Shown here one piece after another: positions 1 to 6,123 of a stretch of DNA of 23,639 bases. Below the pieces are notes generated by a model. That model made no database searches and had not been told where the DNA came from. It was given only the letters and a program-made list of their open reading frames with translations. Position 1 is the first letter of the stretch. Every line of letters starts with the position of its first letter. Origin of the DNA: Lentzea aerocolonigenes (GTDB taxonomy: Bacteria > Actinomycetota > Actinomycetes > Mycobacteriales > Pseudonocardiaceae). The position numbers and the translations under genes were made by a program. The DNA is taken from NCBI RefSeq assembly GCF_000955955.1, contig NZ_JYJG01000384.1:1-23639 (forward strand), given 5' to 3'.

Positions 1-22
1 GTCAGCGCGACCTGACGAAGTA

Positions 23-685
23 CTACCAGCTGTCCCGCGCGGGCGGTCCGTCGTCGAGGACCGCCCGCTTCATGCTGTCCGCGAGCCAGTCCCGGAACTT
101 CCGCACCGGCCAGCCGCAACCGCCGACCAGCGACGCGTGGTGCGCGGGGTCGTTGTAGAGCCACACCACGTCGATCGCCGTCGTGAGGTCGTGTGCCAGC
201 GGTCCCAGTCCGGCCGCGTGCTCGACGACCATCGCCGCTCCGGCGCGGCGGTTGCGCAGCAGCGTCGACCACAACTCCGCCGCCTCCGGCGCGTCGTCGG
301 CTGCCTGGCGCACCGCTTCGAAAAGCCCTGCCACACGGCCCGCGATGAGCACGCACACGTCGGCGTAGGCGTCGAGCACCTCGGCCGGCGTCCGCGCGTC
401 CCAGACGGGCCGGAACCACGGCCGGTCCCGCACCGCCACCGGCTCGTCGTCGCCCGCCAGTGCCTCGTCCAGCACCTCGCGCAGCAGCGCGGGCTTGGAG
501 CCGAACGCGGTGAACACGGTCGGCCGGGAAACCCCCGCGGCCTTCGCGACGTCGTTGAGCGACGTGCCCGCGTAGCCGCGCGTCACGAACAGCTCCGCCG
601 CCGCCGCGACCACCGCCTGCCTGGTCCGCCGCGCGCCCTCCTCGCGGACCCGCGACCGGTACTCGCGCTTCTTGACGTCGCCCAC
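23..685 (-). CDS. TetR/AcrR family transcriptional repressor
   Basis: This is a cytoplasmic DNA-binding regulator of 220 residues, a normal TetR length. The N-terminal helix-turn-helix lies at about residues 20-65, with the typical TetR pattern ending in GVSRPTVFTAFGSKPALL. The rest is the variable ligand-binding and dimerisation domain, for which I see no ligand clue. The start is GTG at 685. A TAGTAT box lies nine bases upstream on the minus strand (704-699) and there is no Shine-Dalgarno sequence, so the message may be near-leaderless. It is divergent from the cupin gene at 748, with a 62-base gap holding an inverted repeat. By the usual TetR arrangement it probably represses itself and the cupin gene; that target is inference. 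The family call is secure. Confidence 0.93.
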   Translation of the reverse strand: MGDVKKREYRSRVREEGARRTRQAVVAAAAELFVTRGYAGTSLNDVAKAAGVSRPTVFTAFGSKPALLREVLDEALAGDDEPVAVRDRPWFRPVWDARTPAEVLDAYADVCVLIAGRVAGLFEAVRQAADDAPEAAELWSTLLRNRRAGAAMVVEHAAGLGPLAHDLTTAIDVVWLYNDPAHHASLVGGCGWPVRKFRDWLADSMKRAVLDDGPPARDSW

Positions 686-714
686 AGTTCGGTCATACTA
701 GTGGCATATTCACT

Positions 715-727
715 ATACCAACGGTAT
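715..727. promoter_or_regulatory. Candidate TetR operator in the divergent TetR/cupin promoter region
   Basis: ATACC-AAC-GGTAT is a perfect inverted repeat with a three-base spacer, in the gap between the TetR and cupin starts. A second weaker pair, TAGTG/CACTA separated by seven bases, lies just to the left at about 699-714 and overlaps the putative minus-strand -10 box TAGTAT. A TTGACG at 672-677 followed 18 bases later by TACTAG could serve the cupin gene. Operator function is inferred from position and symmetry only. Confidence 0.45.
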
Positions 728-747
728 GGCTAAATCTGGAGGCGATC

Positions 748-1221
748 ATGCGCCCCTACCTGACCCGCGCCGACGAGGGCGAGGCCGTCTGGTTCCTCGG
801 CAGCCTGATGACCACGAAAGCCGTCGGCGCGCAGACCGGCGGCCGGCTCACCGTCGTGGAGTTCCTGAACCCGCCCGGCTTCGCGCCGCCGCTGCACCGG
901 CATCTCGTCGAGGACGAGCTGTTCTACGTGCTGTCCGGTGGCGCGGACTTCCTCTGCGACGGCGAGAAGTTCGCCGCGGGACCGGGCGACTTCGTGCTGC
1001 TGCCCGCCGGGTTGCCGCACACGTTCGTCGTCGACGCGGCCGAGCCGTTGCGTGCTCTGCAGATCACCACGCCGTCCGGTTTCGAGGACTTCGCGTCGGC
1101 GGTCGGGGAACCGGCGCGGGCCCGCGTCCTGCCGGCGCCGCCCGAGATCGATCCCGCCGCGCTGGGTCACGCCGCGGCCCTGCACTCGATCGAACTCCTC
1201 GGCCCGCCGCCGCTGGTGTGA
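748..1221 (+). CDS. Small single-domain cupin protein
   Basis: This is a 157-residue protein with one cupin barrel. Metal-binding motif 1 is visible as H50-x-H52-x4-E57 followed six residues later by G64. Motif 2 contributes H91 in the stretch PAGLPHTFVV. The fold is shared by quercetin dioxygenase-like enzymes, isomerases and sensor proteins, and the substrate cannot be read from the sequence. The ATG at 748 has a clear Shine-Dalgarno TGGAGG at 737-742. It is divergent from and probably controlled by the TetR gene at 23-685, which suggests a small inducible detoxification or catabolic unit (inference). An alternative reading frame from 726 overlaps it but has no family signature. Confidence 0.9.
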   Translation: MRPYLTRADEGEAVWFLGSLMTTKAVGAQTGGRLTVVEFLNPPGFAPPLHRHLVEDELFYVLSGGADFLCDGEKFAAGPGDFVLLPAGLPHTFVVDAAEPLRALQITTPSGFEDFASAVGEPARARVLPAPPEIDPAALGHAAALHSIELLGPPPLV

Positions 1222-1226
1222 CGCTC

Positions 1227-1251
1227 GTGCGCCATTCGATCAGGGGGAGTG
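1227..1251 (+). repeat. 25-bp direct repeat, copy 1
   Basis: This 25-base stretch begins GTGCGCCATTCGATCA and ends GGGGAGTG. It matches positions 1835-1859 at 24 of 25 bases. Copy 1 begins a few bases after the cupin stop and contains the TGA stop (1242-1240, minus strand) of the methyltransferase remnant. Similarity may extend weakly a little upstream. No family of repeats is recognised; only these two copies were seen in the window. Confidence 0.85.
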
Positions 1252-1686
1252 CAGGAACCGTTCTTCGATCCGGATGATCCGGTCGAACGGTCCGTGCTCC
1301 TCGGCGCCGGACGTGAACACCCGGCCGGGGCCGAGCCGGTGGGTCAGCAGTGCGACCAGGTAGCCGCAGCCGTCCGCCAGCACCCGGTGCCCGTCCCGCA
1401 CGTCGAGAGCTTCGAGCATCCGCACCAGGAGGCCGGGCTTGGCCGAACAGGCGAGCGTGACGGGGTCGGTGACCAACGGCTCGTTGCGGTACACGCCCGC
1501 GAGCCAGCCGTCGTCCGCAGAGGTGGTGCGCGCCCACGTGCCGTCCGGCCGTTGGTCGTAGAACGCCGGCACGAACTCGTGTCGTGGGACCGATTCGAGG
1601 GCCTCACGCCACGCGGCGGTGCGTAAGACGCCCTCCGCCGCGACTGCTCCGGCGAGGCCTTGGGCTCGTAGGCGCCACGTGGTCAT
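1240..1686 (-). pseudogene. Truncated PCMT-like (protein-L-isoaspartate methyltransferase family) remnant
   Basis: From ATG 1686 the ORF encodes 148 residues. The N-terminal part resembles actinobacterial PCMT-family methyltransferases: residues near 25-35 read ALESVPRHEFVPAFY, followed later by NEPLVTDPVTL and LLVRMLEALDVRDGHRVL. The SAM-binding motif I, usually close to EIGTGTGYNAALL, is here ADGCGYLVALL: shortened and without the glycine-rich core. Just after HRLGPGRVFT the protein jumps to a short tail, so most of the Rossmann domain, including the acidic SAM-ribose residue and the C-terminal half, is missing. Intact family members are normally well over 200 residues. I therefore call it a decayed gene rather than an active enzyme. 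The 3' end lies inside direct repeat copy 1. A longer in-frame extension to 2004 would cross egtA antisense and is rejected. Confidence 0.65.
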
Positions 1687-1742
1687 GTGGTCACGGTAGG
1701 AGTTGGAGATTTTCCAAGGAAGGTGCGTCACATTCCCCTTGC

Positions 1743-1756
1743 GCGCACGCGTGCGC
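1743..1756. promoter_or_regulatory. Perfect 14-bp palindrome upstream of egtA
   Basis: GCGCACGCGTGCGC reads the same on both strands. It lies between the divergently transcribed methyltransferase remnant and egtA, about 110 bases before the egtA start. It could be an operator, but GC-rich DNA yields such palindromes by chance, so function is only a possibility. Confidence 0.3.
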
Positions 1757-1834
1757 ACGAGCCACGTCCTTGATCCGTAAGGATTTGCGGTCGGGCGAAC
1801 CCGTGCAACTGTCAGACCCCGCGTGTAGCGTCGA

Positions 1835-1859
1835 GTGCGCCATTCGATCACGGGGAGTG
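1835..1859 (+). repeat. 25-bp direct repeat, copy 2 (egtA leader)
   Basis: This differs from copy 1 at 1227-1251 by one base (C for G after GATCA). Its 3' end carries GGGGAG (1852-1857), about ten bases before the egtA GTG at 1867, so this copy includes the egtA ribosome-binding site. It is probably the ancestral copy, with copy 1 arising by local duplication (inference). Confidence 0.85.
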
Positions 1860-1866
1860 TGGCAGC

Positions 1867-3066
1867 GTGACTGCGTTGCGTAACAAACCGGCGCCGGTGA
1901 GGTTCGCCGACCGCGCCGAGGCCGAGGCTTATGTGGCCTCGGTCTGTTTCAAGCACGGGCCACCGAGGTTGTTCGGCGTGGAGCTCGAATGGACCGTGCA
2001 TCACGCGGAAGACCCAGGTCAGACGCTAGACAGGAATCGGTTGGCCGCGGCTCTCGGAGAGCACGCGCCGCCCACGCTGGTTCCGGACAGCCCCCAGCGG
2101 CCGCTGCCGAGCGGCACCCCGTTGACCGTCGAACCGGGCGGGCAGGTCGAGATCTCCACCCCTCCCTGCACCAGCCTCCCGGACCTCTTCAAAACGGTCG
2201 CACAAGACATCTCCCATCTCACCGCGATGTTGGCGGACCACGGTCTCGTGCTCGGAGACCGAGGCGCTGACCTGCACAGATCTCCCACGCGCATGCTGCA
2301 GGTGCCCAGGTATGCGGCGATGGAGCACGCGTTCAACGACGTCGGCGCCGACGGCTTGGCGATGATGTGCAACACCGCAGGGCTGCAGGTGTGCCTCGAC
2401 TTCGGCGAGGAGAAGCACCTGCGGGACCGGTGGGCCGCGGTGCACCAGCTCGGGCCGGTGCTGATCGCGTTGTTCGCGAACTCGCCGAGCATCGGTGGCA
2501 TGCATCAAGACTGGGCGTCGGCGCGCATGCGGACGCTCTACGGCACGGATCCCGTGCGCACCAGACCCAGTGCTGTGTGCGCCGATCCGGCCCAGACTTA
2601 TGCGAAGAGGGTCGTCGACACACCGGTGATCGTCGTGCGCGGGCCGAGTCCCAGTTGGATTCCGCCGCGCAGGTTCACGTTCGCCGACTGGATCGAAGGG
2701 GCGCTCGACCGCGGCCCCACCAGCGACGACCTCGACTACCACATGACGACGATGTTCCCGCCGGTGAGACCGCGCGGGTACATCGAGATCAGATACCTCG
2801 ACACCCCCGCGCCCGGCGGCTGGATCGCGCCGAGTGCGCTGCTCGTCGCGCTGTTCAGCGATCCGTCCGTTGTGGACGGTGTGCTGGCGGCGACCGAACG
2901 GGCGGCCGGGCGGTGGCTCGTCGCCGCGCGGCACGGGATGGCGGACGAACGCATTTCCAGAGCGGCTCGAGACGTTGTGGCCCTTGGTGTTGAGGCGTTG
3001 CCTCGCACGGGTCTCTCGCACGATCAGATCAGCGCCATCAGCCGGGAGCTTGAGGGGAAGCTGTGA
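1867..3066 (+). CDS. egtA: Glutamate-cysteine ligase EgtA (ergothioneine biosynthesis)
   Basis: EgtA makes gamma-glutamylcysteine from glutamate and cysteine with ATP, supplying the sulfur donor for ergothioneine. The 399-residue protein belongs to the GCS2-type carboxylate-amine ligases and has the usual length. Visible family segments are FGVELEWTVHH near residue 37 and the glutamate-rich GGQVEISTPP near residue 95. These carry acidic residues expected for metal-ATP and glutamate binding. A conserved core MCNTAGLQVCLDFG lies mid-protein and GYIEIRYLD towards the C-terminus. The GTG start at 1867 follows GGGGAG at a good distance. It is the first gene of the egt operon, and its TGA overlaps the original egtB GTG start at 3063 (GTGA). 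Confidence 0.96.
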   Translation: MTALRNKPAPVRFADRAEAEAYVASVCFKHGPPRLFGVELEWTVHHAEDPGQTLDRNRLAAALGEHAPPTLVPDSPQRPLPSGTPLTVEPGGQVEISTPPCTSLPDLFKTVAQDISHLTAMLADHGLVLGDRGADLHRSPTRMLQVPRYAAMEHAFNDVGADGLAMMCNTAGLQVCLDFGEEKHLRDRWAAVHQLGPVLIALFANSPSIGGMHQDWASARMRTLYGTDPVRTRPSAVCADPAQTYAKRVVDTPVIVVRGPSPSWIPPRRFTFADWIEGALDRGPTSDDLDYHMTTMFPPVRPRGYIEIRYLDTPAPGGWIAPSALLVALFSDPSVVDGVLAATERAAGRWLVAARHGMADERISRAARDVVALGVEALPRTGLSHDQISAISRELEGKL

Positions 3067-3146
3067 CTGAAGAACTCCGCGAGCAGGTGGCGGAGGAACT
3101 GTTGCGTTCGCGCGCGCGTTCCACCGCCTTGACTCCACCGCCTTGA
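3063..3146 (+). pseudogene. egtB: Detached 5' end of egtB (27-codon mini-ORF)
   Basis: GTG at 3063 overlaps the egtA stop as GTGA and has a strong Shine-Dalgarno GAGGGG at 3052-3057, so this is the natural egtB start. It encodes VTEELREQVAEELLRSRARS and a few more residues, which look like the first helix of the EgtB DinB-type domain. It then runs through the 14-base tandem duplication into a TGA at 3144-3146. Removing one 14-base unit restores one frame from here into the EgtB body, giving 429 residues, the normal EgtB size. The TGA overlaps a TTG at 3143 (TTGA), which could allow termination-reinitiation. Confidence 0.8.
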
Positions 3147-3147
3147 C
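3120..3147 (+). repeat. Perfect 14-bp tandem duplication inside the egtB 5' end
   Basis: The unit TCCACCGCCTTGAC occurs at 3120-3133 and again, identically, at 3134-3147. Fourteen is not a multiple of three, so the duplication shifts the frame. With one copy the reading is RSTALTDAVDEHDL, the expected EgtB sequence. With two copies the upstream frame ends PPP-stop. It is most simply a slipped-strand duplication, though an assembly error cannot be excluded from sequence alone. Confidence 0.95.
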
Positions 3148-4366
3148 CGACGCCGTCGACGAGCACGATCTCGTCCGGCAGCACTCGAAGCTGATGTCGC
3201 CGCTGGTCTGGGACCTGGCGCACATCGGCAACCAGGAAGAGCTCTGGCTCGTTCGTGACGTCGGCGGTCGCGAACCGGTGCGGAGCGACATCGACGAGTA
3301 CTACGACGCGTTCAAGTTCTCCCGCAGTGTCCGGCCCGAGTTGCCGCTGCTCAACCCTCGCGAGGCGCGGCAGTACGTGGGAGACGTGCGCGGCAAGGTG
3401 TTCGACGTGCTGGAGAAGGTTCCGCTGGAGGGCCGCAGGCTCGTCGAGAACGCCTTCGCGTTCGGCATGATCGTGCAGCACGAGCAGCAGCACGACGAGA
3501 CGATGCTCGCCACGCACCAGCTGCGCACCGGCGAACCCGTCCTGCACGCGCCGCTTCCGCCGGCGGGAAACCTCGTGCCCGCAACGGAAGCGTTCATCCC
3601 GGGCGGACCGTTCGAAATGGGCACATCGGACGAACCGTGGGCGCTCGACAACGAACGCCCCGCGCACGCCGTCCACGTCGACTCGTTCTTCATCGACACC
3701 ACGCCGGTCACGAACGCCGAGTACGCCCAGTTCGTCCTGGCGGGCGGCTATGACGATCGTCGCTTGTGGACGGAGGCGGGCTGGGAACACCGCACGACGG
3801 CCAAGCTGGTCGCGCCGCGTTTCTGGCAGCGCGAGGGGAACTCGTTCGTGCGCACGGCGTTCGGTGTCACCGAGCCGATCGTGCCGGACGAACCCGTTGT
3901 GCACGTGTGCTTCCACGAGGCGCAGGCGTACGCGGCGTGGGTGGGCAAGCGACTGCCGACGGAACCGGAGTGGGAGAAGGCGGCCCGCTTCGACACCGCG
4001 ACCGGGCAGACCCGCCGATACCCCTGGGGTGACGAGGAACCGACCGAGCAGCACGCGAACCTCAACCAGCGCCACCTGCGTCCGGCGCCGGTCGGCGCGT
4101 ATCCGGCGGGGGCGTCGAACGCGGGCGTGCACCAGCTGATCGGTGACGTCTGGGAGTGGACCTCTTCGGACTTCGGTCCGTATCCGGGGTTCGAGGTCTT
4201 CCCGTACGCCGAGTACTCGCAGGTCTTCTTCGGACCGGACTACAAGGTGCTGCGCGGAGGTTCGTTCGGCACCGACAAGTCCGCGATCAGGGCTACCTTC
4301 CGCAACTGGGACTACCCGATCAGACGGCAGATCTTCGCCGGCTTCCGCTGCGCCAGGGACGCCTAG
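3143..4366 (+). CDS. egtB: Hercynine oxygenase EgtB, N-terminus disrupted by frameshift
   Basis: EgtB is the non-heme iron sulfoxide synthase joining gamma-glutamylcysteine to hercynine with O2. Read from TTG 3143 it has 407 residues; undoing the upstream 14-base duplication gives 429. The DinB-type domain comes first, with the probable iron ligands H27 (DLAHIGNQEE) and H113/H117 (VQHEQQHDET) in this numbering. An FGE/formylglycine-like domain starts near residue 148 (AFIPGGPFEMGT) and ends in GDVWEWTSSDFG, LRGGSFGT and FAGFRCAR. All of this is intact. Only the first roughly 22 residues, predicted to form the opening helix, are out of frame. The TTG lacks its own Shine-Dalgarno; expression would need translational coupling from the mini-ORF or ribosomal frameshifting. 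Whether the enzyme is active is open. Confidence 0.9.
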   Translation: MTDAVDEHDLVRQHSKLMSPLVWDLAHIGNQEELWLVRDVGGREPVRSDIDEYYDAFKFSRSVRPELPLLNPREARQYVGDVRGKVFDVLEKVPLEGRRLVENAFAFGMIVQHEQQHDETMLATHQLRTGEPVLHAPLPPAGNLVPATEAFIPGGPFEMGTSDEPWALDNERPAHAVHVDSFFIDTTPVTNAEYAQFVLAGGYDDRRLWTEAGWEHRTTAKLVAPRFWQREGNSFVRTAFGVTEPIVPDEPVVHVCFHEAQAYAAWVGKRLPTEPEWEKAARFDTATGQTRRYPWGDEEPTEQHANLNQRHLRPAPVGAYPAGASNAGVHQLIGDVWEWTSSDFGPYPGFEVFPYAEYSQVFFGPDYKVLRGGSFGTDKSAIRATFRNWDYPIRRQIFAGFRCARDA

Positions 4367-4370
4367 CCCG

Positions 4371-5096
4371 ATGTGCCGCCATCTGGCTTACCTGGGCACC
4401 GCCGTGTCCTTGGCCAGCGTGCTCTACGACGCACCGCACTCGTTGGAGCACCAGTCGTACGCGCCTGCCGACATGCGGGCCGGTGGAACCGTGAACGTCG
4501 ACGGCTACGGCGTCGGCTGGTTCCCCGGCCCGGTCCGGTACCGGCGCGCGGGCACGTTGTGGAGCGACCCGAACCTGCGGCAGCTGGCGGCCACCGAGTC
4601 GACCGCTTTCCTCGCGGCAGTGCGGTCGGCCACCGTCGGCATGCCGGTGTCGGACGCCGCTTGTGCGCCGTTCACCGACGGCACGTGGTTGTTCAGTCAC
4701 AACGGGCGCGTCGACGGCTGGCCCGGAACCGTGGCCGGGCTGGCGAAGACCTTGGACGTCACCGACTTGCTCACGATGGACGCACCGACCGACTCCGCAC
4801 TGTTGTGGACGGTCCTGAGACGTCGCCTGGAGGCCGGGAAGGATCCGGCTGAGGCGCTTGTTGAACTTGTGCGGGAAGTAGCGGACGCGGCACCGAAGTC
4901 GCGCCTGAACTTCTTGCTGACCAACGGAAAAGTCCTCACAGGCACCACGTGGACACACACTCTGTGGGTGCTGCAGGAGGAACAGGGCGTGACGATCGCG
5001 TCCGAGAGGCTTGACGACGACCCGGGCTGGCGGGAGATCCCCGACCGGCACGTGGTCACCGCGGATCCATCCACTGTGGAGGTTCGACCGATATGA
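4371..5096 (+). CDS. egtC: Gamma-glutamyl hercynylcysteine sulfoxide hydrolase EgtC
   Basis: EgtC is a class-II glutamine-amidotransferase-like N-terminal nucleophile hydrolase that removes glutamate from the EgtB product. The 241-residue protein starts MCRHLAYLG, so processing of the initiator methionine exposes the catalytic Cys2. Further family segments are VNVDGYGVGWF, the loop LFSHNGRVDGW, and PTDSALLWTVL. The ATG at 4371 lies four bases after the egtB stop. Its own stop overlaps the egtD ATG as ATGA. The frame stays open upstream to 4143, but that part is egtB read in another frame, so the internal ATG is the start. Confidence 0.95.
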   Translation: MCRHLAYLGTAVSLASVLYDAPHSLEHQSYAPADMRAGGTVNVDGYGVGWFPGPVRYRRAGTLWSDPNLRQLAATESTAFLAAVRSATVGMPVSDAACAPFTDGTWLFSHNGRVDGWPGTVAGLAKTLDVTDLLTMDAPTDSALLWTVLRRRLEAGKDPAEALVELVREVADAAPKSRLNFLLTNGKVLTGTTWTHTLWVLQEEQGVTIASERLDDDPGWREIPDRHVVTADPSTVEVRPI

Positions 5097-6064
5097 CCGA
5101 GCCGGTGCTGGACGTTCATCTCAAACCGGAGGACGCCGCACACGCGCTCCGTGCCGACGTGCGCGCGGGGCTGACGGCGGACCCGAAGTGGGTGTCGCCG
5201 AAGTGGTTCTACGACGCGGTGGGCAGCGCGTTGTTCGAGGACATCACGAGGTTGCCCGAGTACTACCCGACCCGTGCCGAACGTGAGGTGCTGGCCGACC
5301 GGGCCAGCGAGATCGCGGAGACGACCGGCGCGCACGCGTTGGTGGAGCTGGGTTCCGGGTCGTCGGAGAAGACGCGGCTGCTGCTGAGCGCGCTGCGGGA
5401 GCACGGCACGTTGCAGGAGTTCGTGCCGCAGGACGTGTCGGTGTCGGCGTTGACCGAAGCGGCGCACGCGATCATGGCGGACTACCCGGGTCTGCGCGTG
5501 CACGGCGTGGTCGGCGACTTCACGCAGCACCTCAGCCTGTTGCCCGGTGAGTCGCCGCGCGTGGTGGCGTTCCTGGGCGGCACGATCGGCAACCTGATTC
5601 CGGACGAGCGGGAGAAGTTCTTCCGCACGGTTCGCGACGTGCTGCAGCCGGGGGAGTGGCTGCTGCTCGGAACGGACCTCGTCAAGGATCCCGAGACGTT
5701 GGTGCGCGCGTACGACGACGCGCAGGGCGTGACGGCCGAGTTCAACCGAAATGTGTTGAACGTCTTGAATCGCGAGGTCGGTGGCGACTTCGACGTCGAC
5801 GCCTTCGAGCACGTGGCGTTGTGGAACGCCGAGCAGGAGTGGATCGAGATGCGCCTGCGCGCCAAGCGGGCGATGCGGGTGACGCTCGCGGAACTCGGGT
5901 TGACCGTTGAGTTCCGCGAAGGTGAAGAACTGCGGACCGAGGTGTCGGCCAAGTTCCGCGAGGAAGGCGTGCGCCAGGAGCTGGAAGACGGCGGCTTCGC
6001 CTTGCACCGCTGGTGGACTGACGCAGAAGGAAGGTTCGCGGTCTCATTGGCCCAAGCCATTTAG
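5093..6064 (+). CDS. egtD: L-histidine N-alpha-methyltransferase EgtD
   Basis: EgtD trimethylates the alpha-amino group of histidine with SAM to make hercynine. The 323-residue length is typical. SAM-binding motif I is ELGSGSSEKTRLLL at about residues 85-98, with G87 and K93. Further expected residues are present with a one-residue offset from the mycobacterial enzyme: Y40, Y57, D114, N167 (in GGTIGNL), Y207, M253, E283 and S285. Hence the histidine-binding pocket looks intact. The ATG overlaps the egtC stop (ATGA), so translation is coupled. It is the last recognisable egt gene; the PLP-dependent lyase gene egtE does not follow. Confidence 0.97.
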   Translation: MTEPVLDVHLKPEDAAHALRADVRAGLTADPKWVSPKWFYDAVGSALFEDITRLPEYYPTRAEREVLADRASEIAETTGAHALVELGSGSSEKTRLLLSALREHGTLQEFVPQDVSVSALTEAAHAIMADYPGLRVHGVVGDFTQHLSLLPGESPRVVAFLGGTIGNLIPDEREKFFRTVRDVLQPGEWLLLGTDLVKDPETLVRAYDDAQGVTAEFNRNVLNVLNREVGGDFDVDAFEHVALWNAEQEWIEMRLRAKRAMRVTLAELGLTVEFREGEELRTEVSAKFREEGVRQELEDGGFALHRWWTDAEGRFAVSLAQAI

Positions 6065-6123
6065 GGACACAACCCTCCGTTCGACGGGTACAAACGGTGC
6101 ACCGTCAGTGATGGGCTGCACGC

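Larger units (their letters stand above)
1687..1866. other. egtA upstream region
   Basis: These 180 non-coding bases separate the minus-strand methyltransferase remnant from egtA. They hold a 14-base perfect palindrome at 1743-1756, a TAGCGT at 1826-1831 that could be an actinobacterial -10 box for egtA, and repeat copy 2, which supplies the egtA ribosome-binding site. A TTGCGG at 1785-1790 is too far upstream to pair with that -10. No convincing -35 was found at 16-18 bases. Confidence 0.5.

Noticed and set aside
1687..2004. In-frame 5' extension of the methyltransferase remnant
   Set aside because: It would cross the egtA promoter and coding start antisense, and adds no family sequence; the family-like N-terminus starts at ATG 1686.
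2026..3291. Minus-strand open frame opposite egtA and the egtB 5' end
   Set aside because: It is a shadow of egtA, which has clear GCS2 motifs; the antisense translation is Arg-rich and shows no domain.
4697..6007. Minus-strand open frame of 436 codons opposite egtC and egtD
   Set aside because: egtC and egtD are unmistakable on the plus strand; the antisense product has no recognisable motif.
6094..6105. Perfect 12-base palindrome ACGGTGCACCGT between egtD and the peptidase gene
   Set aside because: It is short, has no loop for a useful hairpin and no U-tract; too weak to call a terminator or operator.
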